This document shows positions 1 to 8,283 of a stretch of DNA of 58,642 nt, piece after piece. The position numbers were made by a program, and so were the translations under genes. The notes beneath the pieces are model-generated. The model saw nothing but the letters and a program-made list of their open reading frames with translations. It searched no databases and was not told the DNA's origin. Source of the DNA: Verrucomicrobiota bacterium (GTDB lineage: Bacteria > Verrucomicrobiota > Verrucomicrobiia > Limisphaerales > JACPZS01); assembly GCA_016195385.1 (NCBI GenBank), contig JACPZS010000046.1, forward strand, positions 1-58,642, in the 5' to 3' direction. Position 1 is the first letter of the stretch. Every line of letters begins with the position of its first letter.

Positions 1-260
1 TAGCGCGCGAGCACCCACGCGAGGATGGCGCCGAAGACGGCGTTCGCCAGCGCCGCCACGAATGCCGCGCCGAAGGTCAATTCGTATGCCGCCAGCGCGC
101 GCGGTGTCGTAGCCAGTTGCCAGAAATCCGCCCAGGAAATTTTGAGCGCTCGAAAAAACAAAGCGCCAATGGGAATGAGCACAACCACGCTGAGGTAGAG
201 CAGCGTGTAGCCTATCGTCAGGCCAAAGCCCGGCAGCGCGTTAAATTTCTTCGCCGGCAT
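1..260 (-). CDS. cysT: Sulfate ABC transporter permease CysT, N-terminal part (cut by window edge)
   Basis: Reading the minus strand from the ATG at 260 gives a protein beginning MPAKKFNALPGFGLTIGYT and continuing through a hydrophobic segment, FFRALKISWADFWQL and a second membrane segment up to the window edge. This matches the start of CysT/CysU, the inner-membrane permease that with CysW and CysA imports sulfate or thiosulfate. An in-frame TGA lies directly before the ATG, which fixes the start. It follows the sulfate-binding protein gene by about 100 bases on the same strand, the usual order. About 86 codons are visible, and the transmembrane domain proper lies outside the window. Confidence 0.85.
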   Translation of the reverse strand, partial: MPAKKFNALPGFGLTIGYTLLYLSVVVLIPIGALFFRALKISWADFWQLATTPRALAAYELTFGAAFVAALANAVFGAILAWVLAR

Positions 261-361
261 TCAGGAATGATTCGCCGGAGAGTAATTTCCTGGGCGATGG
301 ATGGGAAGGCGGAAAAATGGCGCGGTGAACCCGGCGTGGACGGGGCGAGGAAGAAAATTCA

Positions 362-1411
362 TCAGCGACTGGGTTGGTAAAGCTGATCGAACAAACCGCC
401 TTCCGCAAAATGCGTCGCATGGACTTTTTGCCAGCCACCGAACGCTTCGTCGATAGTGATCAACTTCGTGACCGGGAATTGCGCCGTGTATCTTTGCGCG
501 ACGGATTCCAGTCGCGGCCGATAGTAATGCTTCGCCGCGATTTCCTGTCCGGCCTCGGTGTAGAGATATTCCACGTAAGCCTTGGCCACAGCTTCAGTGC
601 CGCGCCGCTTCACGACTTTATCCACGACCGCGACGGGTGGTTCGGCGAGAATCGTAAGCGACGGTGTGACGATTTCAAATTCGCCTTTACCGATTTCTTT
701 CAGCGCGAGTATCGCTTCGTTCTCCCACGCAATCAGCACGTCGCCGATGCCGCGCTGCACAAAGGTCGTCGTGGCACCGCGCGCTCCCGTGTCGAGAATC
801 GGCACGTTTTTGAAAAGGCTCTTGATGAACTCGCGCGCCTTCGTGTCGTCGCCGCCGGGCTGGCGCAAGGCGTAACCGTAGGCCGCCAGATAATTCCACC
901 TCGCGCCGCCGGAAGTTTTGGGATTGGGCGTGATGACGGTCACGCCGGTCTTGATGAGATCCGGCCAGTCATGGATGCCCTTCGGATTTCCTTTGCGCAC
1001 GAGAAATACGATCGTCGAAGTGTAGGGCGAACTGTTGTTTGGCAAACGCGTTTGCCAATCCTTGGGCAGCAACTTTCCTTTTTCGGCGAGGGCATCAATG
1101 TCGTAGGCCAACGCAAGCGTGACGACATCGGCTTCCAGACCTTCCAGCACCGAGCGCGCTTGCTTGCCGGAACCACCGTGCGATTGCTTGATCGTCAGTG
1201 AGTCACCCGACTTCTCTTTCCAGTATTTGGCGAACGCCACATTGAAATCCTGGTAAAACTCGCGCGTCGGGTCGTAGGAGACGTTCAAGAGTGTGATGTC
1301 TTTTGCATTGGCACCGCTGACCCAGCATACGATCAAGGCAAGCGCCGCCAAACCTCGTGAAACCAATTTGAGAAACATAAAATTCTTTGAATGACGGGAA
1401 ATATTCTTCAT
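362..1411 (-). CDS. sbp: Periplasmic sulfate-binding protein
   Basis: This 349-residue protein has a signal peptide ([17 protein letters not shown]..., probably cut after ANA). Its mature start, [20 protein letters not shown], is typical of Sbp/CysP. Family signatures include [24 protein letters not shown], near residue 70 of the mature protein, and [19 protein letters not shown], which form the oxyanion pocket. It delivers sulfate to CysTWA in the periplasm. A TTG at 1435 opens the frame, but the ATG at 1411 is preceded by GAAAGGAATG at good spacing, so I chose it. The upstream porin gene stops at 1425, only 13 bases away, so the two are co-transcribed. Sulfate and thiosulfate specificity cannot be separated from the sequence. 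Confidence 0.93.
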   Translation of the reverse strand: MKNISRHSKNFMFLKLVSRGLAALALIVCWVSGANAKDITLLNVSYDPTREFYQDFNVAFAKYWKEKSGDSLTIKQSHGGSGKQARSVLEGLEADVVTLALAYDIDALAEKGKLLPKDWQTRLPNNSSPYTSTIVFLVRKGNPKGIHDWPDLIKTGVTVITPNPKTSGGARWNYLAAYGYALRQPGGDDTKAREFIKSLFKNVPILDTGARGATTTFVQRGIGDVLIAWENEAILALKEIGKGEFEIVTPSLTILAEPPVAVVDKVVKRRGTEAVAKAYVEYLYTEAGQEIAAKHYYRPRLESVAQRYTAQFPVTKLITIDEAFGGWQKVHATHFAEGGLFDQLYQPSR

Positions 1412-1424
1412 CGCTTCATTCCTT

Positions 1425-2837
1425 TCAGAATCCAAATTGAATCCGGGTCAGGATCGCTTTCTCACCTTTGGCGGTAAACGGATTGGCCTCGTCGCCGGCA
1501 AAGTCGGTTTGTTCGTAGTTGAGGTTCAGTTTGACGTTGCGGTTCAAGTGCCAGTTCAGTCCCACACCCCAGGACGTGGCCTCGCGGGCGGACGTTGTTG
1601 AGTTTGCGTAGAGTGGAAATGCGTTGTCATCCACCTTTAACTGGCCAACGCGTGCGGTCAATTCCCATGCGCCCCAGCCGCCGCTGCTCAAACTGAAAGG
1701 CTTTTTCGGCACGATTGCTTTGAAGGAATTCTCTTCACCGGTCAAAACATACGAAGCCGAGACTTGCCACGCTTTGTTTCGGATCGTCGCCAGAGTCGGA
1801 TCGCCTCCAGCCGAACGGCTCAACTGCTGCGACGAAATTACATACTCGCCAAAGAGTCCAAATGGGCCCCAGTAGTAATATCCTTGGGGTGAAAAACGCC
1901 AGTGCTCACCATCGGCGACGATGTTCGCCGTGGTTGCGTTCGTGCCAACGCCGGTGCGGTAAGCGAAGAAACGTTGCTGGCCCGGCGAAACGAACGTGCG
2001 CAGTGCGCCTTCTTGATTTCCGACAGTCCCGGCGACGCCAACGCCAAAACCTTTGATTGCAGCTATGCTCGAGTTCTTGAACGGGTGGGTAAAAAGCCGT
2101 CCGGCAAAATCTTTTTCGTCATCGGCAGTTTCAAAATCGCCGCTGCCACCATCCGCCACACCGTTGAAAACCCCAGCGGCGTAGCTCAAGCGGCGATCAA
2201 ATACATCGCCTTGAACTTGAATGCCCACGTCGCGATTGGGTGCCAGTTGAGTTGGATAACTCCGCTCCACAAACAGTAATGTGCCGTCAGGTTTAAGCCG
2301 TTCCAGTCCCACCGGTGCTTTGAATTTGCCAGCTTGAATTTGAAACTGCGGCCACAACCTCGCATTTACATACGCGTCCTGAACAAATCCGTTGTCGGCC
2401 GTGGTGCTCGTGATCCCAGATCCAAAATCGAGCATGAGTCGGTAATCGTATTTCTCGAACACGGTGCCTTCCAAAATGGGCCGCACCCGGCGCAACAAAA
2501 ATGTGTCGTGGCTTGTGATGCCGGGAGAGGTGTTCAAGTAAAATCGCGCATCAGCTTGGACGTAGCCGCGGATTTTCAGCACGAAATTTGTGTCCGCAGA
2601 GTTGATGGAAAAGCCACTCGTGCCGGCTGAAACCGTTACGGCAGACTTCGCCTTTTCCGTGGTCGCGTCCTGGTCAAGCTCGCGTTTGCGTTCGAGTATT
2701 TTCACCTTTTGATCCAGTTCTTCAATTTGTCGTTGCAGAGCCTGAATGGCCGGCAACGAATCTTCGGTTTGAGCTGGGAAAGCGGTTGCTGTGGCGCTGG
2801 TAATTAGTGCGTAAGCAACCCAACGACGGATGTTCAT
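1425..2837 (-). CDS. OprP/OprO-type phosphate-selective-like porin, probably for sulfate
   Basis: The 470-residue protein begins with a signal peptide cut near FPAQ. A short coiled coil follows ([19 protein letters not shown], about residues 30-50), then a beta-barrel with OprP-like segments: [42 protein letters not shown], and [16 protein letters not shown]. It ends in a C-terminal phenylalanine (RIQFGF), the outer-membrane assembly signal. Known members (PF07396) form anion channels for phosphate or polyphosphate. Here the gene is the first of a tight run with sbp and cysT, so I infer that it lets sulfate or organosulfur anions through the outer membrane. The substrate is inference from neighbours only. 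Confidence 0.88.
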   Translation of the reverse strand: MNIRRWVAYALITSATATAFPAQTEDSLPAIQALQRQIEELDQKVKILERKRELDQDATTEKAKSAVTVSAGTSGFSINSADTNFVLKIRGYVQADARFYLNTSPGITSHDTFLLRRVRPILEGTVFEKYDYRLMLDFGSGITSTTADNGFVQDAYVNARLWPQFQIQAGKFKAPVGLERLKPDGTLLFVERSYPTQLAPNRDVGIQVQGDVFDRRLSYAAGVFNGVADGGSGDFETADDEKDFAGRLFTHPFKNSSIAAIKGFGVGVAGTVGNQEGALRTFVSPGQQRFFAYRTGVGTNATTANIVADGEHWRFSPQGYYYWGPFGLFGEYVISSQQLSRSAGGDPTLATIRNKAWQVSASYVLTGEENSFKAIVPKKPFSLSSGGWGAWELTARVGQLKVDDNAFPLYANSTTSAREATSWGVGLNWHLNRNVKLNLNYEQTDFAGDEANPFTAKGEKAILTRIQFGF

Positions 2838-2928
2838 TGTGCTTTATTTTCATGGCGCGGGAACCTCCAGTCGTTTGGTCAGTCCACTCGGATCATTTTT
2901 GGTTTGCCTCCAGAAATCTGGTCGGCGC

Positions 2929-3123
2929 TCAGGCGGAAACCGCTCCTCGTTGATCGAAACGAACTTTCTCCGTCCGCTCGATTTGAACCACGCGTGAATC
3001 ATGCACGACGATTTGGATGACGCCAAAGCGCAGTGAGTTCACATGCGCATTGACAACTTTGCGCCAAGTAGTGGCGCTGTTGTCACCGTTCGTTTCGTCA
3101 TGGTTCGCTGGCAGCGATTTCAT
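2929..3123 (-). CDS. Small DUF2292 (YezD-like) protein
   Basis: This is a 64-residue protein whose C-terminal half, WRKVVNAHVNSLRFGVIQIVVHDSRVVQIERTEKVRF (about residues 21-57), matches the DUF2292/YezD pattern. That pattern is a tryptophan and helix, then GxxxIVVHDxxVVQIERTEK. In Bacillus, yezD sits next to sulfur-metabolism genes, and in many bacteria this small protein lies beside sulfate uptake genes, as here. The biochemical role is unknown to me. It lies 91 bases upstream of the porin gene on the same strand and is probably the first gene of the sulfate operon. No strong ribosome-binding site is visible. Confidence 0.75.
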   Translation of the reverse strand: MKSLPANHDETNGDNSATTWRKVVNAHVNSLRFGVIQIVVHDSRVVQIERTEKVRFDQRGAVSA

Positions 3124-3132
3124 ATTGCGAGA

Positions 3133-3261
3133 AGACTGTGCAGTCTAATCTACATCAAGTCAATAGAGATTTAATTTTATTTTTGAACTTATTCCTTTAA
3201 TGCTTAGTAATATAATAAACTAAATCTTGATTTGTTGTATGTAGATTGCATTGTAATTCGC
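3133..3261. promoter_or_regulatory. Divergent promoter/operator region between sulfate operon and Rrf2 gene
   Basis: The stretch is markedly AT-rich compared with its neighbours (for example 3165-3232), as expected for divergent promoters. A palindrome AGACTGTGCAGTCT occupies 3133-3146, only ten bases before the DUF2292 start. A perfect 9-bp inverted pair, AATCTACAT at 3147-3155 and ATGTAGATT at 3239-3247, flanks the AT-rich core, one copy next to each gene. Rrf2 regulators usually bind AT-rich palindromes in their own promoters, so these are candidate operators. Which one is used is not known. Confidence 0.5.
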
Positions 3262-3723
3262 ATGAAGCTGTCTCTTCGCGGTGAGTATGCCCTTCGAGCG
3301 TTGATTGTGCTCGGATTGAACTATCACGAGCACGTCGTCCCCATCCAGGTCATCTCGGAACAACAGAACATACCAAAGAGATTCCTCGAGCAGATCCTCG
3401 GCGACCTCAAATCCGTCGGCATCGTCGAAAGCAAGCGTGGTGTTGCGGGCGGCTATCGGCTGCGCATGGCACCTGATCACATCACCCTCGCGGCGGTGAT
3501 TCGACATATCGAAGGTCCGCTCGCGCCGGTGAGTTGCGTCAGCGTACGCTTCTACGAACGTTGCAGTTGCCCGGATGAAGCCAAGTGTGGCATCCGCAGC
3601 ATCATGAAAGAAGTCCGAGACGCGATCGCCGCACTTTTGGAAAAATACACCGTAGCCCAACTCTGCGAACGCGTGCGTAAACTCCAAGGCGAGAACCTCA
3701 ACCCGCTCGATTACATCATTTAG
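3262..3723 (+). CDS. Rrf2-family transcriptional regulator, probable sulfur regulator
   Basis: The 153-residue protein starts MKLSLRGEYALRALIVLG, the classic Rrf2 winged-helix start. It has the recognition-helix segment NIPKRFLEQILGDLKSVGIVESKRGVAGGYRL (about residues 36-67). Cysteines at 92, 101, 103 and 109 lie in the region where IscR, NsrR and RsrR bind Fe-S clusters. The spacing (C-x8-C-x1-C-x5-C) is close to those sensors, whereas CymR lacks them. I chose the ATG at 3262 over the TTG at 3232 because homologues begin MKLS/MRLS. The gene diverges from the sulfate operon, so it probably controls that operon in response to cysteine status or Fe-S supply. That role is inference. Confidence 0.9.
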   Translation: MKLSLRGEYALRALIVLGLNYHEHVVPIQVISEQQNIPKRFLEQILGDLKSVGIVESKRGVAGGYRLRMAPDHITLAAVIRHIEGPLAPVSCVSVRFYERCSCPDEAKCGIRSIMKEVRDAIAALLEKYTVAQLCERVRKLQGENLNPLDYII

Positions 3724-3839
3724 CGAGCGAAGTGGAACCACAGATCGTTCAAGTCAACTGTTGCGGCAACGAACGATCCGCCCACTTCGGAAAAAACTGC
3801 GCTGCTTCCAAAAACAACTTCGTCAACTATCCTCAATGG

Positions 3840-4685
3840 CTACAGCCCTTTCAAATACTTCGGCCAGCCTTGGTATTTGTAGCGCGGTTCGACCCAGGCG
3901 AAATCGCGATCGTTTTTGGTCTTGGTCCAGTTGAATGGCGTATCGACGTTCCGTTCGGCGGCGGTTGCGGCTTTGAGCGTCGATGCTTCCAACCATTTGT
4001 GGCTCTCCACGTGGCCGTCAGCGAATCCCATCGTGTTCGCGTTGAGGTGAAACGCGGCGACGGGATCGACCCAACCGTGCGTGTCGGCATCGATCACCCA
4101 GGTGCCGAGATTGTAGTTGCGCGAGTCGGGTTCTTCGACGAACGAGATGGCCCGCGAAGGTTCGGGTACGTGTTCCAGTTTTTCAATCGAAGGCAGGCTC
4201 CATTGACCGCCGTTCATCCCGTCGGTTTTGGAATAGCTGTCGTAAGCCCAATGCGCGCCAGGCTTGCGCAGCTTGAAACGCAAGTCACCCGGGCAATGGT
4301 AGGACTCGAACGAACTGCAGTATTTCCAGAGCGGGCCATTGGTGAAGCCATTCTTTACCCGTTGAATTGCTTCCGTGATCGAGATGCCGCCGGTAATGCC
4401 TGGCAGCGGGCCGGCCCAGTAGCCGCCGCCCGACATGTCTCTGCCGGCGAATCTTGTTCCGGGCATCGTGCCGTTGTTGTCGTCGGAGTACATGATGAAC
4501 GCCAGCATGATTTGCTTGTTGTTGTTCTGACAGTACGCGCCGGTCGCCTTCGTCTTGGCCTTGGAAAGCGCGGGCAGAAGCATGGACGCGAGGATCGCGA
4601 TGATGGCGATTACCACGAGCAATTCAATGAGCGTAAAACCGCAAAGCGAACGCGCGCTGCGAAGCGGAAGTCGAGTCAGTTTCAT
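3840..4685 (-). CDS. Pseudopilin-like protein with H-X9-DG C-terminal motif
   Basis: This is a 281-residue protein. After a short basic leader comes the prepilin cleavage and methylation motif [25 protein letters not shown] (residues about 16-40), with cleavage expected after the glycine. The C-terminal half holds [12 protein letters not shown], an exact H-X9-DG motif. This marks the large DUF1559-like pseudopilin family, which is expanded in Planctomycetota, Verrucomicrobiota and Lentisphaerota. The protein should be processed by a prepilin peptidase and sit in the inner membrane or a type II secretion/pilus-like assembly. The exact role of these expanded paralogues is unknown. It is a single gene divergent from the NHL protein gene. 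Confidence 0.9.
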   Translation of the reverse strand: MKLTRLPLRSARSLCGFTLIELLVVIAIIAILASMLLPALSKAKTKATGAYCQNNNKQIMLAFIMYSDDNNGTMPGTRFAGRDMSGGGYWAGPLPGITGGISITEAIQRVKNGFTNGPLWKYCSSFESYHCPGDLRFKLRKPGAHWAYDSYSKTDGMNGGQWSLPSIEKLEHVPEPSRAISFVEEPDSRNYNLGTWVIDADTHGWVDPVAAFHLNANTMGFADGHVESHKWLEASTLKAATAAERNVDTPFNWTKTKNDRDFAWVEPRYKYQGWPKYLKGL

Positions 4686-4859
4686 AAAATACTTGGGCTG
4701 AGTTTGGAGACGAAAGCTGACAACTTACGAACAGGTTGGCAAGTTCATTCCCCATTGTGTCGTGGGGACACGGCTAGCATGCTTTGCCCGCTTGCTTCGT
4801 GCTCGACTTCGTTCACCAAACAATTATCGTTCATTCCACTTGAAAAAGAGGAAACATTT

Positions 4860-7133
4860 ATGACCAACAATTTTTGCAAAATTTTGCCGCTCGCGCTCTT
4901 CGCGCTGGAGTTGACGGCACACTCAAGCCGCGCCCAATCGACTTACGAACCTTACACCTTCACCACTCTCGCCGGAAACGCCGGCTACGGCAGCGCGGAC
5001 GGCACGGGGAACGACGCGCGGTTTAGTTGGCCATTTGGTATGGCAGTGGACAACGCCGGAAACGTCTATGTGGCGGACAGAGATAACCACACGATCAGAA
5101 AAGTGACTCCGGCGGGAGTAGTGACGACGCTGGCTGGACTAGCGGGCAGTGCTGGCAGCGCGGACGGGACCGGGAACAACGCGCGGTTTAACTGGCCTTT
5201 CGGCATGGCGGTGGACAGCGCGGGCAATGTCTATGTGGCGGACACAGGCAACAATACGATTCGGAAAGTGACGCCAGCGGGGATTGTGACGACCCTGGCC
5301 GGACTGGCGGGCAGTGCTGGTAGCGCGGACGGGACGGGGAACGACGCGCGGTTTAATTTTCCTTCCGACGTGGCAGTGGACAACACGGGCAAATTGTATG
5401 TGGCGGACTCATACAATTTCACGATCCGGAAAGTGACGCCAGCAGGAGTGGTGACAACCTTGGCTGGCTCGACGGACGGGCGTGGCAGCGCGGACGGTAC
5501 GGGGAACAACGCACAGTTTAATCAACCTCAAGGCCTGGCGCTGGACAGCGCAGGCAATGTATATGTGGCGGACTTAGGAAACGCGATCCGAAAAGTGACG
5601 CCGTCTGGAATGGTAACGACGCTGGCCGGGTTAGATGGCAGTTATGGCAACGTGACCGTGGACGGCGCGGGTAACGTGTATGTGGCGGATAGAGGCAACC
5701 ACACAATCCTTAAAATGACACCGCCGGGCGTGGTGACAACGCTGGCTGGACTGGCCGGCAGTTCCGGAAGCAAGGACGGGACGGGGAGTGCCGCGCGGTT
5801 TAAATACCCGGACGGAGTGGCGGTAAGCCGCGCGGGTAACGTCTATGTGGCGGACTCAGGCAACAACACAATTCGGCAAATCATGCCTACGGGAGAAGTG
5901 GCGACACTGGCAGGCCTAGCCGGCGGTCGTGGCAGCGCGGATGACGCGGGGAAGGCCGCGCGGTTCTATCTTCCTTCCGGTGTGGCGGTGGACAGTACGG
6001 GCAACGTTTATGTGGCGGACTCAGGTAACAGCACGATCCGAAAAGTGACGCCTGCGGGAGTGGTGAGCACGCTGGCCGGACTTGCTCAATTTGATGACGG
6101 TGGAAACGCTCTGCGTGGCAGCGCGGACGGTACGGGGAGCGTCGCACGGTTTGATAATCCTATCGGCGTGGCGGTGGATACCGCGGGCAACGTTTATGTC
6201 GCGGATTATAACAACTTCACGATTCGGAGAGTGACGCCGGCGGGATTGGTGACGACCCTGGCAGGCCTGGCGGGCAGTGATGGCAGCCTGGACGGGACGG
6301 GGAGTGCCGCGCGGTTTTATTTTCCCTTCGGCGTGGCGGTGGACAGCGCGGGCAACGTCTATGTGACGGACTCAGGTAACAGCACGATCCGGAAAGTGAC
6401 TCCTGCGGGAGTGGTGACGACGCTCGCCGGATTGGCGGGAAGTTTTGGCAGCGCGGACGGGACCGGGAGCGCCGCGCGATTCGGTCGTGATACCGCAGGA
6501 CCCTCCGGCGTGGCGGTGGACAGCGCGGGCAACATCTATGTGGCAGACTCGGGTAATGACACAATCCGCAAAGTGACACCGGACGGAGTAGTAACGACGC
6601 TGGCCGGACTGGTGGGCGAGCTTGGCAGAGCGGACGGGGCAGGGAGTGCCGCGCGGTTTTTTTCTCCTACCGGCGTGGCGGTGGACAGCGCCGGTAATCT
6701 TTACGTGTTAGAGCCACTCGACAACCTGATTCGCAAAGTGACACCGGCGGGAGTGGTGACGACGCTGGCTGGGCAAGCGGGTAGTAGCGGCAGCGCGGAC
6801 GGAACGGGGAGTTCCGCGCGATTCTTTTATCCTAACGGTGTGGCGGCGGACATAGCGGGTAACATCCTTGTGGCGGACTCTGGCAACAACACAATCCGGA
6901 AAGGATATCCGACGCCCAGAATTCTCAACTCTGGATCTGGCTTCAACAACGGTAAGTTCGGCTTCAATCTCACCGGGCCAGCGGGAAAGTCGGTGGTCGT
7001 GGAAGCTTCTGCCGATCTGGTGAGCTGGCTGCCCCTCTGGACCAACACCTTCACTTTCCCGGCCGCTCTCAATTTCAGCGACCCGCAGAGCGGCGGTTCT
7101 TCCAATCGCCTCTACCGCGCCCGCTTGCCGTAA
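4860..7133 (+). CDS. Secreted NHL-repeat beta-propeller protein (12 repeats)
   Basis: The 757-residue protein has a signal peptide (about residues 1-25, ending SSRAQS). Twelve NHL-type units of about 50-60 residues follow, each reading roughly GSADGTGxxARFxxPxGVAVDxAGNVYVADSGNxTIRKVTPAGVVTTLAGLAG. Unit 5 is shortened and lacks the ADGTG-ARF half. The final ~65 residues (FNNGKFGFNLTGPAGKSVVV ... RLYRARLP) form a beta-rich module common at the C-terminus of verrucomicrobial exported proteins. The ATG at 4860 has AGAGGAAA in front and begins a signal peptide. The open frame runs upstream to 3732 without a stop, but that part lies over the pseudopilin gene and is not protein-like. Function is unknown; NHL propellers usually bind ligands. 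Confidence 0.9.
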   Translation: MTNNFCKILPLALFALELTAHSSRAQSTYEPYTFTTLAGNAGYGSADGTGNDARFSWPFGMAVDNAGNVYVADRDNHTIRKVTPAGVVTTLAGLAGSAGSADGTGNNARFNWPFGMAVDSAGNVYVADTGNNTIRKVTPAGIVTTLAGLAGSAGSADGTGNDARFNFPSDVAVDNTGKLYVADSYNFTIRKVTPAGVVTTLAGSTDGRGSADGTGNNAQFNQPQGLALDSAGNVYVADLGNAIRKVTPSGMVTTLAGLDGSYGNVTVDGAGNVYVADRGNHTILKMTPPGVVTTLAGLAGSSGSKDGTGSAARFKYPDGVAVSRAGNVYVADSGNNTIRQIMPTGEVATLAGLAGGRGSADDAGKAARFYLPSGVAVDSTGNVYVADSGNSTIRKVTPAGVVSTLAGLAQFDDGGNALRGSADGTGSVARFDNPIGVAVDTAGNVYVADYNNFTIRRVTPAGLVTTLAGLAGSDGSLDGTGSAARFYFPFGVAVDSAGNVYVTDSGNSTIRKVTPAGVVTTLAGLAGSFGSADGTGSAARFGRDTAGPSGVAVDSAGNIYVADSGNDTIRKVTPDGVVTTLAGLVGELGRADGAGSAARFFSPTGVAVDSAGNLYVLEPLDNLIRKVTPAGVVTTLAGQAGSSGSADGTGSSARFFYPNGVAADIAGNILVADSGNNTIRKGYPTPRILNSGSGFNNGKFGFNLTGPAGKSVVVEASADLVSWLPLWTNTFTFPAALNFSDPQSGGSSNRLYRARLP
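4960..6900 (+). repeat. Tandem in-gene NHL coding repeats (~170 bp)
   Basis: The NHL units are similar at DNA level as well as protein level. Phrases such as GGCAGCGCGGACGG, GGCGGTGGACAGCGCGGGCAA and TATGTGGCGGACTC recur about every 165-180 bases. This points to fairly recent internal duplication. One unit near 5630-5690 is about half length. Confidence 0.8.
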
Positions 7134-7268
7134 TGCGAGTACGAGTGGCGGCGCTCTATCTTTCTCGCGTTGTGACTCAGAAAAACGTCGTAGGGAATTC
7201 TACAGGCATGGGAGAACCATCTGTGGAGCAACTGGCATGGGCACGAGTTCGCGTGCGCTAATCGTCGT

Positions 7269-7487
7269 CTAGTCAAAGTCGAAGCCCAATTCCTTTTTAA
7301 CGATTTCCCAGTTCGTCCCGCGCTTGCCAGCATTTCGTTTTTTCGCGCGGGCCAACTCGCGGCGGTCATCCAAGTCCTCAAGCGTGTCGCGCAGTTCACG
7401 GAGGACCGCCCTGGCTTGGGCGACCTGGCGATCAAGGTCTTTCACAGGGCGGCGGGAGTGAGTGTCTTTGGCGGTTGCGGTGCTCAT
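7269..7487 (-). CDS. Probable antitoxin of a RelE/ParE-type module
   Basis: This 72-residue hydrophilic protein starts MSTATAKDTHSRRP. It has a charged helical middle (VAQARAVLRELRDTLEDLDD) and the ending KRNAGKRGTNWEIVKKELGF, a form I associate with small antitoxins paired with RelE/ParE toxins. Its ATG overlaps the stop of the toxin gene by four bases (ATGA at 7484-7487), which implies translational coupling. A further in-frame start exists upstream at 7532 but lies inside the toxin gene. The order is toxin first, the reverse of most relBE/parDE pairs. The assignment rests on context and the C-terminal motif. Confidence 0.6.
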   Translation of the reverse strand: MSTATAKDTHSRRPVKDLDRQVAQARAVLRELRDTLEDLDDRRELARAKKRNAGKRGTNWEIVKKELGFDFD

Positions 7488-7732
7488 CGGTAAATGTCCT
7501 TTCTTGGGCCAAGGGTATGGACGACAATGCAATTGCCGATCAGTTCGAACAGCACGCGGTGGTCGCCAATGCGAAGCCGGTATTCGGTTTTGCTGCCTTT
7601 CAATTTCTTTACGTTACCACTGAAATCTTGTTGTAGGCGGTGGAGTCGATAGCCCACTTCACGACGGATGTCTTCCGGCAAGGCCCGCAATCTGGCCTTC
7701 GCCTCGTCTTTGATTTCCAACTCGTATGCCAT
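7484..7732 (-). CDS. RelE/ParE-superfamily toxin
   Basis: The 82-residue protein has the RelE/ParE fold pattern. An N-terminal strand and helices (YELEIKDEAKARLRALPEDIRREVGYRLHRL) are followed by KLKGSKTEYRLRIGDHRVLFELIGNCIVVHTLGPRKDIYR. The YRLRIGDHRVLFEL core and the final R-x3-YR are typical of RelE-like mRNA endoribonucleases acting at the ribosome. ParE-type gyrase poisons share the fold, so the target is not settled. I used the ATG at 7732; a GTG two codons upstream is possible. It overlaps the downstream antitoxin gene by four bases. Confidence 0.85.
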   Translation of the reverse strand: MAYELEIKDEAKARLRALPEDIRREVGYRLHRLQQDFSGNVKKLKGSKTEYRLRIGDHRVLFELIGNCIVVHTLGPRKDIYR

Positions 7733-7894
7733 CGCCACGTTGTCAGAGAAACATGGTTCGAGTGTTTTGGCGACGCTTAAAGCGGCAAACGACGATGGGC
7801 GTATGGGCAGAACCTCCCGCAGCCCGGGTACCCGGATTCAGAGAAATTTACATCGATCGCAAGTTCGTCGCTGGTATCGTGACGATCTCCGCAC

Positions 7895-8275
7895 TCAACC
7901 CCAGAAGCGTTCAAGTGTGCGGCGCTCTTTCTTGGTCGGGCGACCGGAGCCTTTGGGTCGATGGAATCCGGGCGCGACCGGTGACGAGGTGTGTCGCTCC
8001 AACTCCGCGGCCGGGGTTTGATCTTCAAAATACTGCGGCACTAGCTTGGCCCCGACGCGCTGCTCCAGGAGGCCGAGCACTTTTCCACTCCGGCATATAT
8101 CACCGGTCTGCGCCGAAATGGCGTCGCCGACTTTAACAGCGCGGGCCGGTTTGACAGCCACGCCGTCGATCTTCACATGGCCGCCGTTGCAAGCGGCAGC
8201 GGCAGCGGAGCGCGTCTTGAATAACCGCACGGCCCACAGCCATTTGTCCATGCGAACTTTGCCGGGCGTGTTCAT
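7895..8275 (-). CDS. hslR: S4-domain RNA-binding protein (Hsp15/HslR-like)
   Basis: This is a 126-residue protein. The S4 RNA-binding domain occupies about residues 9-60: MDKWLWAVRLFKTRSAAAAACNGGHVKIDG, then VAVKPARAVKVGDAISAQTG. It ends in a basic tail rich in Arg, Lys and Gly (GSGRPTKKERRTLERFWG). This is the architecture of Hsp15, which binds free 50S subunits carrying nascent chains and helps recycle stalled ribosomes. The ATG at 8275 begins MNTPGKVRMDKW, and an internal ATG (MDKW) is also possible. The gene follows trpS by eight bases, so they form an operon. A translation-related role fits both the family and the neighbour. Confidence 0.85.
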   Translation of the reverse strand: MNTPGKVRMDKWLWAVRLFKTRSAAAAACNGGHVKIDGVAVKPARAVKVGDAISAQTGDICRSGKVLGLLEQRVGAKLVPQYFEDQTPAAELERHTSSPVAPGFHRPKGSGRPTKKERRTLERFWG

Positions 8276-8283
8276 CCTTGCGA

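Noticed and set aside
3732..4859. Upstream extension of the NHL protein frame
   Set aside because: The extension lies over the pseudopilin gene on the other strand, has shadow-like composition, and would bury the signal peptide that starts at 4860.
4960..6900. Regular repeats that could suggest a CRISPR array
   Set aside because: The period is about 170 bases, repeats are coding and degenerate, and no spacer pattern or cas gene is present.
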